This document shows positions 1 to 8,132 of a stretch of DNA of 64,000 bases, piece after piece. The translations under genes and the position numbers were made by a program. The stretch is from positions 62,001 through 126,000 of the forward strand of contig NZ_WWCN01000012.1 of the NCBI RefSeq assembly GCF_009857445.1. Direction: 5' to 3'. The notes beneath the pieces are model-generated. The model had not been told where the DNA came from. It ran no database searches and was given only the letters and a program-made list of their open reading frames with translations. This DNA is from Duganella flavida (GTDB lineage Bacteria; Pseudomonadota; Gammaproteobacteria; Burkholderiales; Burkholderiaceae_D). Each line of letters starts with the position of its first letter. Within the stretch, counting starts at the first letter, position 1.

Positions 1-186
1 GCTGAGGCCGGCGCGGCCGCGATTGATCAGGGCCGCCAGGCGCTGCATGTCCTGATGTGCGCCCGGTACTGGCAAGGCCGGCGCAAGTGGCTGGCGGGTG
101 ACCGGGTCAAGCGGGCGGTAATTCTCTGGCAGGTCGCAAAAATCGTTCTGCGGGTCTATCATCAAGAGATGCAGATTCCGTTTCAT
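1..186 (-). CDS. Isochorismatase/nicotinamidase-like cysteine hydrolase, partial (C-terminus outside window)
   Basis: Translating the minus strand from the ATG at 184-186 gives an open frame to the window edge (62 codons). It begins MKRNLHLLMIDPQNDFCD, the first-strand signature of the isochorismatase/nicotinamidase fold; the Asp in LMIDPQNDF is the expected catalytic Asp. The segment PALPVPGAHQDMQRLAALI resembles the metal-loop and helix region of PncA-type enzymes. A GGAG ribosome site lies 5 nt before the ATG. The start codon lies in an 11-bp inverted repeat (183-215). The catalytic Lys and Cys would be encoded beyond the window, so the substrate (nicotinamide or another amide) cannot be decided. 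Family call fairly sure, substrate unknown. Confidence 0.75.
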   Translation of the reverse strand, partial: MKRNLHLLMIDPQNDFCDLPENYRPLDPVTRQPLAPALPVPGAHQDMQRLAALINRGRAGLS

Positions 187-215
187 GGAGGCTCCATTGC
201 TGTAAGCCTCCATGA
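183..215. promoter_or_regulatory. 11-bp perfect inverted repeat covering the hydrolase start codon
   Basis: TCATGGAGGCT at 183-193 and its exact reverse complement at 205-215 flank an 11-nt loop. In the minus-strand mRNA the downstream arm contains the ATG and part of the ribosome-binding region of the hydrolase. It could be a translation-controlling hairpin or a dimeric-repressor operator; sequence alone does not decide. Confidence 0.45.
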
Positions 216-225
216 TACCGCAGAG

Positions 226-297
226 CGTCATTCCCGCGAATGCGGGAATCCATGCTAAGTACGCATTCTATGGACTCCCGCCTACGCGGGAGCGACG
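226..297. repeat. Dispersed palindromic (REP/MITE-like) repeat, copy 1
   Basis: Two GC-rich hairpins, ATTCCCGCG..TGCGGGAAT and CTCCCGCC..GCGGGAG, are joined by a short AT-richer linker and bounded by CGTCA/GACG ends. The same arrangement recurs at 28309, 29632 and 32867. This copy abuts the azoR stop codon (298) and could form its 3' hairpin. Confidence 0.8.
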
Positions 298-909
298 TCA
301 GGCAGCAAGCGCTTCGATCTGGGCACGGCCCTTGGCGATGGCTTCTGCTACAGCGGCTTCACCCATGGCTACGCCTTCAGCGACCACGAAGGTAACGTCG
401 GTCAGGCCGAGGAAGCCCAGCACCGAACGCAGGTAGGTGGTGGTGTGGTCGTAAGCAGCTGCTGGGCCGCTGCTGTAGGCGCCACCAGTAGCAACGAACA
501 CGATCACTTTTTTGCCGTGTACCAGGCCTTCAGGGCCGTTGGCGCCGTATTTGAAGGTGCGGCCAGCGCGGGCTACGTGGTCGATCCAGGCTTTCAGGCC
601 GGAAGTCACGCCGAAGTTGTACATTGGTGCGCCGATCACGATGGTGTCAGCAGCCAGCAGTTCGTCCACCAGGGTGTCCGAGGTTTTGATGGTGAAGGCT
701 TGCTCGGCGTTGCGCTGCTCGGCCGGGGTGAAGTAAGCGCCCAGCATTTGTTCGGTCAGATGCGGTACCGGGCTGGTGGCCAGGTCGCGGGTGACCACGG
801 TGGTCGACGCGTCAGCTGCTTTCAGCTTGGCGATGAATTCGCTGCCCAGTTGGCGGGTCAGGGAGCCGGTGCTGCGCACGCTGCTGTCGATGTGGAGTAC
901 GTTTGCCAT
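298..909 (-). CDS. azoR: FMN-dependent NADH:quinone oxidoreductase / azoreductase
   Basis: This 203-residue protein has the AzoR flavodoxin-like fold. The N-terminal MANVLHIDSSVR..S phosphate-binding loop is followed by PMYNFGVTSGLKAWIDHVAR (about residues 95-114) and the FMN-contacting ATGGAYS loop (about 140). AzoR enzymes are homodimeric cytoplasmic FMN proteins that reduce quinones and azo compounds with NADH and protect against thiol and electrophile stress. It is transcribed divergently from a LysR regulator 101 bp away, the usual arrangement for an inducible reductase under local LysR control. Length is normal for the family. The stop codon abuts a dispersed palindromic repeat. Confidence 0.93.
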   Translation of the reverse strand: MANVLHIDSSVRSTGSLTRQLGSEFIAKLKAADASTTVVTRDLATSPVPHLTEQMLGAYFTPAEQRNAEQAFTIKTSDTLVDELLAADTIVIGAPMYNFGVTSGLKAWIDHVARAGRTFKYGANGPEGLVHGKKVIVFVATGGAYSSGPAAAYDHTTTYLRSVLGFLGLTDVTFVVAEGVAMGEAAVAEAIAKGRAQIEALAA

Positions 910-954
910 GATGCTTGGTCCTTTCGGTGAGGGAATGGAATCATCATAAAACGT

Positions 955-1010
955 TTATAATATCGATGAAATACTGTAAATTTAAATCCTACTTATCGAT
1001 AAAATCGATC
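955..1010. promoter_or_regulatory. azoR-lysR divergent control region with ATCGAT boxes
   Basis: The AT-rich intergenic stretch holds three ATCGAT boxes (962-967, 995-1000, 1004-1009). The middle one sits in the perfect 10-bp palindrome TTATCGATAA (993-1002). A TATAAT hexamer lies at 956-961. Repeated interrupted dyads between divergent genes are typical of LysR binding, so these are the likely operator sites; this is inference. Confidence 0.5.
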
Positions 1011-2075
1011 ATGAGAGATCCCGGCCTCCCCTCCCTCGACCAGTTGCGCGTGTTTATTGCCGTCATAGACCACGGCGGTTTCGCCCATGCCGCGCGCGCC
1101 CTGCACCGTACCCAGTCGGTGATCAGCTACACCATCGCCAACCTGGAAGAACAGCTCAATGTCGAGCTGCTCGACCGCAGCAAGCGCAAACCCACCCTGA
1201 CCGAGGCCGGCAAGGCGTTGCTGGCCGACGCCCGCGCCGTCTCGCTCAAGGTAGACGGCATGCGCGCCCGCGCCAAGGCGCTGTCGGCCGGGCTGGAAGC
1301 CGAGGTGTCGCTGGTGGTCGATGTGATGTATTCGACCTGCAAGCTGGTGCGCATACTGCACGCCTTCCAAAAGGAATTCCCGACCGTCTCCATGCGCCTG
1401 CGCACCGAGGCGCTGGGTGCGGTGACCCAGTTGGTGGCCGACGGCACTTGCCGCATCGGCATCAGCGGCTGGATGCCGGGCACGCCGGACGTGATCGAGC
1501 GCCAGGCGTGCGGCTTCGTGACCATGGTGCCGGTGGTGGCACCCGGCCATGCGCTGGCGCAGATCGAGGGCATCGTACCGACCGCCGTGCTGCGCGAACA
1601 CACCCAGCTGGTGCTGACCGACCGCAGCACGCTGACGCAGGGACAGGATTTCGGCGTGCTGGCCCTGCGTGACTGGCGCTTGGGCGACCTCAGCTCCAAG
1701 CACGCGCTGCTACGCAACGGCATCGGCTGGGGCAATATGCCGCAGGAGTTTGTGCAGTGGGATCTGGATGCGGGCCGGCTGGTGCAGTTGCAAATCGCCG
1801 AGGGCAGCGCCTTCAGCTTCCCGCTGTACGTGATACGGCGCGGCGACGAAGAGCCAGGGCCGGCCACGCGCTGGCTGATGCAGCAATTCCTCGACGCCGG
1901 TCAGCAGGCCAATGCCAGCGGCACAGAAGGTGCGGACGGCGAGCACTGCCAGCCGCCGCACGGCTACCCGGCGCTGCAAGAACATCCGCCCAGCGCACGC
2001 CGCCCGAAACCGCCACAGCCTGACGCACCGGCCGGCGTGGCTGTGGCCGCGCCGATTTCGCTACGCCCGACTTAA
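1011..2075 (+). CDS. LysR-family transcriptional regulator
   Basis: The N-terminal winged HTH spans about residues 5-65 (LDQLRVFIAVIDHGGFAHAA, then a recognition helix ending QSVISYTIANLE), followed by a LysR substrate-binding domain to about residue 300. The frame is open back to 915, but the conserved family start matches the ATG at 1011, inside the control region, so that start is chosen (354 aa). Oddity: the last 50 or so residues are a Pro/Ala-rich tail not typical of LysR proteins. Its stop overlaps the convergent dnaJ-like gene stop by four bases (TTAA). Likely regulator of azoR. Confidence 0.9.
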   Translation: MRDPGLPSLDQLRVFIAVIDHGGFAHAARALHRTQSVISYTIANLEEQLNVELLDRSKRKPTLTEAGKALLADARAVSLKVDGMRARAKALSAGLEAEVSLVVDVMYSTCKLVRILHAFQKEFPTVSMRLRTEALGAVTQLVADGTCRIGISGWMPGTPDVIERQACGFVTMVPVVAPGHALAQIEGIVPTAVLREHTQLVLTDRSTLTQGQDFGVLALRDWRLGDLSSKHALLRNGIGWGNMPQEFVQWDLDAGRLVQLQIAEGSAFSFPLYVIRRGDEEPGPATRWLMQQFLDAGQQANASGTEGADGEHCQPPHGYPALQEHPPSARRPKPPQPDAPAGVAVAAPISLRPT

Positions 2076-3004
2076 GTTCCGGCGCGCGGGTTGAACGCCA
2101 TCTCGCGCGCCATGGTCTGGTACAGCTCGCGATTGCGCTCGCTGTTTGCCGGCGGCAGCACCACTTCCAGCAGCAGGTATAAATCGCCCGCCTCCTTGCC
2201 AGGAATGCCGCGCCCGCGCAGGCGCAGCTTGCGCCCACTCTGCGAACCTTGCGGCACCGTCACATGCACCTTACCTGATGGCGTAGTCACCTCGATCTCG
2301 CCGCCCAGCGCCAGCTCCCACGGCGTCACCGGCACCGTCTGGTAGACGTCGCGGCCTTCGAGCCGGTAGCGCGACTGCAGGTTGAACTGGATTTCCAGAT
2401 ACAAATCGCCCGGCCCGCCAGCGCCCGGCTGCCCCTGCCCCGCCAAGCGCAGCTGCTGGCCCGCCGTCACGCCGGCCGGGATGCTGACGCTGAGATTGCG
2501 CTCGCGCGTGACGATGCGGTCTTGCGCATCGCGCTCGGCCAGCATCACACTGACGGTGCGGGTGGCGCCATGGTAGGCGTCGGCCACGTCGATGACGATG
2601 CTAGCGTGGCTATGCTCGCCACGGCGCGGAGGTTGCGGGCGACGACGGCTGGTGCCACCAAGATTGGCAAACAAGTCGGCAAAGAAATCGCTGCCCGCTG
2701 CATCGCCGCCGCGAAAACCGCCGGCGCCACCGCCAAAGCCATGCCCCCAGTCCGGCGGCGGACGGAATTGCTGGCCGGCCCGGTACTGATGGCCGCGCCC
2801 CAGCTCGTCGTAGGCTGCGCGCTTCTCGGCGTCGCCCAGCACGCTGTAGGCTTCGTTGATCTCCTGGGTCTTTTGCTGCGCGTCGGCCTCCTTGCTGAGG
2901 TCCGGATGGTATTTGCGCACCAGCTTGCGGTACGCCTTCTTGATGTCCTCGTCGCTGGCCGTCTTGGCCACGCCGAGCGTCTGGTAGTAATCCTTGTATT
3001 CCAC
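2072..3004 (-). CDS. cbpA: DnaJ C-terminal domain protein, CbpA-like co-chaperone
   Basis: 310 residues. J-domain at about 1-70 with the HPD motif at residues 33-35, which stimulates DnaK ATPase. A Gly/Phe-rich linker spans about 70-120, and two beta-barrel substrate-binding subdomains follow (about 130-300, including SIPAGVTAGQQLRLAGQGQP and VPQGSQSGRKLRLRGRG). The CxxCxGxG zinc-finger repeats of true DnaJ are absent, which places it with CbpA-type (type II) proteins. It lies just downstream (14 bp) of the crystallin-like gene on the same strand; no cbpM is seen nearby. Confidence 0.88.
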   Translation of the reverse strand: MEYKDYYQTLGVAKTASDEDIKKAYRKLVRKYHPDLSKEADAQQKTQEINEAYSVLGDAEKRAAYDELGRGHQYRAGQQFRPPPDWGHGFGGGAGGFRGGDAAGSDFFADLFANLGGTSRRRPQPPRRGEHSHASIVIDVADAYHGATRTVSVMLAERDAQDRIVTRERNLSVSIPAGVTAGQQLRLAGQGQPGAGGPGDLYLEIQFNLQSRYRLEGRDVYQTVPVTPWELALGGEIEVTTPSGKVHVTVPQGSQSGRKLRLRGRGIPGKEAGDLYLLLEVVLPPANSERNRELYQTMAREMAFNPRAGT

Positions 3005-3017
3005 GCTGGCACACTCC

Positions 3018-3335
3018 TTACTTGGCTTTTTTCGGCTCCACTTCGCGTACCGATGAAATCATATTATCAAAGCCTTTCAGTTGCACGTACTCGCCCTCCT
3101 TGAGCAGCATGCACTTGCCCTTGTAGTGCTTTTCCGCGCACACTTCCCAGCTACCCTTGTGCACCACCACGCTGGAGGTCTTGTCGTTGAAGCCTTGCAG
3201 GTCGAGGTCGGGCGCCGCTTCATGCAGGGTGATGGCCGGGCCGCCCAGATGCTCGCGCGTGTACAGCGTGATGTCGCCAGCCAACGCAGTGGCGCAAGCG
3301 GTGCTGAGCGCAGCGGCGGCGAGAATTTTGTGCAT
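3018..3335 (-). CDS. Secreted beta/gamma-crystallin-like protein
   Basis: 105 residues with signal peptide MHKILAAAALSTACATALAG. The mature part carries one Greek-key-like unit pair: ITLYTREHLGGPAITLHEA..DLQGFNDKTSSVVVHKGSWEVC and CMLLKEGEYVQLKGFDNMISSVREV. This matches the beta/gamma-crystallin fold, in which N/D-N/D-x-x-S/T-S signatures bind calcium; here NDKTSS and DNMISS fit. Two cysteines (about 66 and 75) may form a disulfide. The frame stays open far upstream, but the ATG at 3333-3335 gives the signal peptide and is chosen. Function is unknown beyond a probable small envelope Ca-binding protein. Confidence 0.8.
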   Translation of the reverse strand: MHKILAAAALSTACATALAGDITLYTREHLGGPAITLHEAAPDLDLQGFNDKTSSVVVHKGSWEVCAEKHYKGKCMLLKEGEYVQLKGFDNMISSVREVEPKKAK

Positions 3336-3428
3336 GGCGCATCTCCGAAAGGCTGAGCCAGCATCATAACGCGCAAAACTGTTGGCAACGCAGTAAAATT
3401 GTACGTTTATGTAACGCTCGCCCTTCAC

Positions 3429-4805
3429 ATGCCGCATACTTTTACCCTGCCGAACGTCCGGCGCGAAATCGCTTCCCTGTGGCAGCTGGCCTGGCCGGTG
3501 CTGATCGGCCAGTTGGCCAATGTCGGCATGGCCGTGGCCGACGTTGCCATGACCGGCCACAGCAGCGCCGACGAACTGGCGGCAGTGGCGCTGGGCGCCT
3601 CGGTGTGGGGCATCATCCTGGTGACAGTGACCGGCATCATGATGGCGGTGAACAGCATCGTCGCCCACGATGTCGGCGCCGGCGCGCTGGACAAGGTGCC
3701 GCACACGGTGCGCCAGGCTTTGTGGGCCAGCGTCGGCGTGGGCGTGGCGGCGGCGGTGCTGGCCAATTTGGCGACGCTGGTGTTCGACTACCTGCACCTG
3801 ACGCCGCACGTGCAGGCACAAGCCTCGCTGTTCGTCCACATCATCAGCATCGGCCTGCTGCCGCTGGCTGCCTACCGCGCCCTGTACGGCTACAGCGCCA
3901 GCATCAACCAGACCAAACCGGTGATGGTGATCGCCCTGCTGGGACTGCTGTTCAATGTGATCGTCAACTGGCTGCTGATCTTCGGCCACTTCGGTTTGCC
4001 CAAGCTGGGCGGCGTCGGCTGCGCGGTCGCCACCGGCTTGTGCATGTGGCTGATGCTGGGCGCGATGCTGCTGTGGATCCGTTACGCGCCAGCCTACCGC
4101 GCCACCTATCCATTCACGCATTGGGAGTGGCCGCACTGGCCGGAAATCCGCACCACCCTGCGCCTCGGCCTGCCAATCGGCGTCACCTATTTTGCCGAAG
4201 TCAGCGCGTTTGGCGCGGTCAGCCTGCTGGTGGCACGCTACGGTGTGGTGGAAGTGTCGGCGCACCAGATTGCGCTCAACTTCAGTTCATTGACTTTCAT
4301 GGTGCCGCTGAGCTTTGGCATTGCCCTGATCACCCGCGTCGGCCAGGCCATGGGCGAAGGCGATGCGGTGCGCGCGCGCTTTGTGTCGTGGGTCGGCGTC
4401 GGCATGTCGCTGGCGTTTGGCGCGCTATCGGCGCTGCTGATGGTGCTGCTGCGGCACCAGATTGCTGCCGCCTACACCTCGGACATCGCAGTGCAAACGC
4501 TGTGCGCCTACCTGCTGCTGTTTGCCGCCCTGTTCCAATTATTCGATGCGACGCAGGTCGCAGCATCGAGTGCCATCCGCGGCTACAAGGTAACGCGCGC
4601 GCCGATGCAGATCCAGCTGCTGGCCTTCTGGGGCTTCGCGCTGCCACTGGGCTGCTGGCTGGGACTGGGCCACGACATGGCGGCGGCCGGTTTCTGGATC
4701 GGCCTCACCATCGGCCTGACCGTGGCGGCGGTGCTGCTCAGCTGGGCGTTGCAGCGGCTGGCGCAGCAGCGCGTGGCCGAAGGAAAAACGGTTTTGGGAC
4801 GCTGA
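3429..4805 (+). CDS. MATE family multidrug/Na+ efflux transporter
   Basis: About 458 residues with roughly twelve hydrophobic segments in two six-helix halves, the first beginning LWQLAWPVLIGQLANVGMAV and the second near LRLGLPIGVTYFAEVSAFG, as in NorM/DinF-type MATE exporters. These inner-membrane antiporters expel cationic drugs using H+ or Na+. A TTG-initiated extension to 3399 is possible, but the ATG at 3429 immediately precedes the conserved N-terminus and is preferred; neither has a strong ribosome site. No neighbouring gene suggests a specific substrate. Confidence 0.9.
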   Translation: MPHTFTLPNVRREIASLWQLAWPVLIGQLANVGMAVADVAMTGHSSADELAAVALGASVWGIILVTVTGIMMAVNSIVAHDVGAGALDKVPHTVRQALWASVGVGVAAAVLANLATLVFDYLHLTPHVQAQASLFVHIISIGLLPLAAYRALYGYSASINQTKPVMVIALLGLLFNVIVNWLLIFGHFGLPKLGGVGCAVATGLCMWLMLGAMLLWIRYAPAYRATYPFTHWEWPHWPEIRTTLRLGLPIGVTYFAEVSAFGAVSLLVARYGVVEVSAHQIALNFSSLTFMVPLSFGIALITRVGQAMGEGDAVRARFVSWVGVGMSLAFGALSALLMVLLRHQIAAAYTSDIAVQTLCAYLLLFAALFQLFDATQVAASSAIRGYKVTRAPMQIQLLAFWGFALPLGCWLGLGHDMAAAGFWIGLTIGLTVAAVLLSWALQRLAQQRVAEGKTVLGR

Positions 4806-4878
4806 TTCCCAATCTTGTCGTCTCGCCACAGGCGATGCGCTCTGGTATCGTCTCGGCTTCTGCCAATAAGAGACCACT

Positions 4879-7086
4879 ATGCGCTTCATACTTTGCTTCC
4901 TCGCCCTGCTGGCCGGCGTGCCCGCCTCCGCCGAACAATTGACGCTCGACCGCATCCACAGCGATCCATCGCTGAGCGGTCCCGGCATGCGCAGCGTGAA
5001 AGTGTCGCCCGACGGCGCCCGCGTCACCTTCCTGCGCGGCCGCGACGACAACCAGTTCCAGCTCGACCTGTGGGAATACAACCTCAAGGACAAGAGCCAG
5101 CACCGCCTGGTCGATTCCCAGCACCTGGTACCGGAAGAAAAACTGTCTGACGCGGAAAAAGCCCGCCGCGAACGCGAACGCACTGCCAGCCTCAAAGGCA
5201 TCCTTAGCTACAGCTGGTCGCCGGACGGCAAGCGCCTGCTGGTGCCGATCGCCGGCAACCTGTATTTGATCGACGTGGCCAAGCCGGATGCGGCGCGCAT
5301 GGTCGCTTCGGGCAATGTCACCGATCCGCAGATTTCGCCGCAAGGCCGCTATCTGTCCTTCGTGCGCGACCAGAACCTGTACGTCATCGACCTCAACACC
5401 GGCAAGGAAAAGCAGCTGACCACGGACGGCAAAGGCGCCATCCACAACGGCGAGCCTGAGTTCATCGCGCAGGAAGAAATGGGCCAGACCACCGGCTACT
5501 ACTGGGCGCCGGACGATAGCGCCATCGCCTTCAAGCGTTTCGACGAATCGCCAGTGCCGATCGCGCGCCGCTTTGAAATCTATGCCGACCGCACCGATGT
5601 GATCGAACAGCGCTACCCTGCTGCCGGCGATCCGAACGTGCTGATCGAACTGAAGATCGTTTCGCCGGAAAGCGGCGCAATCCGCGACGTTGACCTTGGC
5701 GCCAACAAAGACATCTACCTGGTGCGCGCCGACTGGAGCGCCAGCAGCAAAGCGCTGCTGTTCCAGCGCCAGAGCCGCGATCAGAAGACGCTGGAACTGG
5801 TGTCGGTCGATGCCGCCACGCTGGCGCAAAAAGTGCTGGTCACTGAAACCTCGAAGACCTGGGTCAGCACCTCGCGCGACCTGCGCTTCCTGGCCAATAA
5901 CAAGGGCTTCATCTGGTCGTCCGAGCGCAGCGGCCGCAACCACCTGTACCTGTACGACATGAACGGCAAGCTGTTGCACCCAATCTCGCAAGGCGAATGG
6001 GGCGTGGAGCAGCTGCTGGCAGTGGATGAAAAAACCGGCCGCGTGTTCATCGATTCCAACCGCGATGCGGTCATCGACAACCAGACCTACGCGCTCAAGA
6101 TCGATGGCAGCAGCGCCGACAAGCCAGTGCGCCTGACGCAAGGCGATGGCTGGCACAACGCCGCCTTCGCGCGCAGCGGCGACGTATTTGTCGACACCTT
6201 CTCGAATCCGGACACGCCACCGCAAGTGAGCATCCGCCGCGCCGACGGCGCCATGATCGAATGGCTGGACCACAACCAACTGAACGCCAGCCACCCATAC
6301 GGCAAGTATCTCAACGCCCACCTGAAAACCGAGTACGGCACGCTGAAAGCCAAAGATGGCCAGACTCTGTACTACTCGATGATCAAACCGGCCAACTTCA
6401 ACCCGGCCAAGAAATATCCGGTGTTCCTGTTCACCTACGGCGGTCCGCACTCGCAGCACGTGCAGCGCAAGTGGGGCTACTTCTTTGACCAGTACATGGC
6501 GCAGCAAGGCTTCATCGTCTGGCGTCTGGATAACCGTGGTTCGGGCCGCCGCGAGCGCGCCTTCACCGATGCCAACTACCACCAGCTGGGCCGCGTGGAA
6601 GTGGAAGACCAGCTGACCGGCGTTGAGTGGCTGGGCCAGCAAAGCTACGTGGACGCCAAGCGCGTCGGCGTGTTCGGCTGGAGCTATGGCGGCTTCATGA
6701 CCTTGCGCCTGCTGGCGGAAGCGTCGGACAAGATCGCGATGGGCGTGTCGGTGGCGCCAGTGACTGACTGGTCGCTGTACGACACCCACTACACCGAGCA
6801 GTTCATGGGCACGCCAAAAGAGAACGCGGCTGGCTATGAATATAGCGGCGTGTACTCGCATCTGGATGGTTTGAAATCGCCACTGCTGCTGGTGCATGGC
6901 ATGGCGGATGACAACGTACTGTTCACCAATACCACGCGCATGATCGATGCGCTGGTGAAGCGTAACGTGCAGTTTGAGCTGATGACCTACCCGGGCGGCA
7001 AACATGGCCTGTCGGGCCGTCCATCACAGCGTCACGTATATGGCAAGATTGAGGCCTTCTTCAAGAAGAACTTGAAGCCTGAGTAA
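4879..7086 (+). CDS. S9 family prolyl oligopeptidase, DPP-IV type
   Basis: 735 residues, with signal peptide MRFILCFLALLAGVPASA, an eight-bladed beta-propeller (about 30-490) and a C-terminal alpha/beta hydrolase. Catalytic triad by position: Ser602 in GWSYGG, Asp677 in HGMADDN and His709 in GGKHGL. The EPEFIAQEEM stretch (about residue 195) supplies the paired glutamates that hold the substrate N-terminus in DPP-IV, so it probably removes X-Pro dipeptides in the periplasm. It stands alone and is closed by a strong terminator. Confidence 0.92.
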   Translation: MRFILCFLALLAGVPASAEQLTLDRIHSDPSLSGPGMRSVKVSPDGARVTFLRGRDDNQFQLDLWEYNLKDKSQHRLVDSQHLVPEEKLSDAEKARRERERTASLKGILSYSWSPDGKRLLVPIAGNLYLIDVAKPDAARMVASGNVTDPQISPQGRYLSFVRDQNLYVIDLNTGKEKQLTTDGKGAIHNGEPEFIAQEEMGQTTGYYWAPDDSAIAFKRFDESPVPIARRFEIYADRTDVIEQRYPAAGDPNVLIELKIVSPESGAIRDVDLGANKDIYLVRADWSASSKALLFQRQSRDQKTLELVSVDAATLAQKVLVTETSKTWVSTSRDLRFLANNKGFIWSSERSGRNHLYLYDMNGKLLHPISQGEWGVEQLLAVDEKTGRVFIDSNRDAVIDNQTYALKIDGSSADKPVRLTQGDGWHNAAFARSGDVFVDTFSNPDTPPQVSIRRADGAMIEWLDHNQLNASHPYGKYLNAHLKTEYGTLKAKDGQTLYYSMIKPANFNPAKKYPVFLFTYGGPHSQHVQRKWGYFFDQYMAQQGFIVWRLDNRGSGRRERAFTDANYHQLGRVEVEDQLTGVEWLGQQSYVDAKRVGVFGWSYGGFMTLRLLAEASDKIAMGVSVAPVTDWSLYDTHYTEQFMGTPKENAAGYEYSGVYSHLDGLKSPLLLVHGMADDNVLFTNTTRMIDALVKRNVQFELMTYPGGKHGLSGRPSQRHVYGKIEAFFKKNLKPE

Positions 7087-7091
7087 AACGA

Positions 7092-7121
7092 AAAAGCCGC
7101 TGGTAACAGCGGCTTTTTTTT
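7092..7121. terminator. Rho-independent terminator after the S9 peptidase gene
   Basis: AAGCCGCTG..CAGCGGCTT stem with a GTAA loop, followed by eight T on the plus strand and preceded by an A tract. The A tract lets it also serve the convergent csbD gene. Confidence 0.9.
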
Positions 7122-7136
7122 GAGGCGATGGCAAGA

Positions 7137-7328
7137 TTAGTTGCGATTGCCTTTGGCAATATCCTTGACAGCTTCTTTAGCGTCGCCAAAGCCCTTCTGC
7201 AGTTTGCCTTCAGCCTGTTTGTTCAGGCCTTTGGCTTGCTGCTCCGAGCTGCCTACCAGCTTGCCAGCTTCTTCCTGGATTTTGCCGCCAACTTCTTTGA
7301 CTTTACCTTTGACTTGATCCTTGTTCAT
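7137..7328 (-). CDS. CsbD family stress-response protein
   Basis: 63 residues, lysine/glutamate/glycine-rich and hydrophilic. It begins MNKDQVKGKVKEVGGKIQEE and carries the repeated G-K-x-x-x-x-G pattern of CsbD (YjbJ-like) proteins, abundant small proteins of the general stress response whose biochemical role is unsettled. The start at 7328 is chosen over the in-frame ATG at 7340 because a GGAG site lies correctly spaced before it. Convergent with the S9 peptidase across a shared terminator. Confidence 0.9.
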   Translation of the reverse strand: MNKDQVKGKVKEVGGKIQEEAGKLVGSSEQQAKGLNKQAEGKLQKGFGDAKEAVKDIAKGNRN

Positions 7329-7370
7329 GATGATCTCCAAGTTGAGTAAGGAAGCCCAACTATAGTCCGT

Positions 7371-8015
7371 TCATGCCTGAGCTTCTGTGCGCTCGCGTAC
7401 GCAGCGCCAAACACTGGCCAGCCAAGGCTGCTGGTCACGCGGCAAACCGGCCGGCCGATAATAGTGGTGGACGGCGACAAAACCCGCAGCTACCAAGTAG
7501 CGCTCCCACGTTTCATAATCGTAGTAGCTGCCGTAGCGCGGGCCGTTCCAGCCCTCGCGGTTATCGCCGCGCGGGTTGGAGCTGAACAGCACACCGCCGG
7601 TCTTCAACGCAGCGTGCAAGTCGCTTAGCACTTGCGGCAGCGCGGCGCTCGGCACGTGGAATAGCGAAGCGTTGGCATAGACGCCATCAAAATATTCAGC
7701 CGGCAAATCGAGCTCGACGAAATCCTGCTGCCACACCTCGCAGCCGCTGTAGGCGCGCGCCATCTCGACAAACTTCGCCGAACCATCGATGCCGATGGCT
7801 GCATGCCCCATCATCTTGAAAGCCTTCAAATCCCGCCCCGGCCCGCAGCCCAGGTCCAACAAGCGATGCGGCGCCGGCAACGTGATCGCCTCCAGCAAAG
7901 CCGCAATATTCTGGCTCACATCATGATCGATGGTGCCGGCAAAAAACTGCTCGGCATTGCGTTCATAGTGCTGCAGCGTGCGCTGCGTAATTTCGTCTAT
8001 CTGTTTATCGTCCAT
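7371..8015 (-). CDS. Class I SAM-dependent methyltransferase
   Basis: 214 residues from the ATG at 8015 (a GTG start at 8036 would add seven). The SAM-binding motif I is LLDLGCGPGRDLKAF (about residues 50-65), followed by the acidic strand end AIGIDGSAKFVEMAR and a motif with DGVYANASLFHVP. The N-terminus YERNAEQFFAGT resembles the UbiE/tellurite-resistance-type small-molecule methyltransferases. The substrate cannot be told from sequence or neighbours. Confidence 0.85.
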   Translation of the reverse strand: MDDKQIDEITQRTLQHYERNAEQFFAGTIDHDVSQNIAALLEAITLPAPHRLLDLGCGPGRDLKAFKMMGHAAIGIDGSAKFVEMARAYSGCEVWQQDFVELDLPAEYFDGVYANASLFHVPSAALPQVLSDLHAALKTGGVLFSSNPRGDNREGWNGPRYGSYYDYETWERYLVAAGFVAVHHYYRPAGLPRDQQPWLASVWRCVRERTEAQA

Positions 8016-8132
8016 ACCGCTAGTGTACCGCGACACAGAAAAGCGACGAATCGCGAGTAAAACTCTTCTGTCATTCGAGGAATCGCTATATAGTTAGCCT
8101 ATAGCAACGCGCTAATCACCAAGGAGATAAAT

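Noticed and set aside
3018..4265. 415-residue version of the crystallin-like gene
   Set aside because: The upstream part is antisense to the MATE gene; the ATG at 3335 gives a clean signal peptide.
4738..7005. 755-codon minus-strand frame opposite the S9 peptidase
   Set aside because: Shadow frame; the plus strand carries signal peptide, propeller and catalytic triad.
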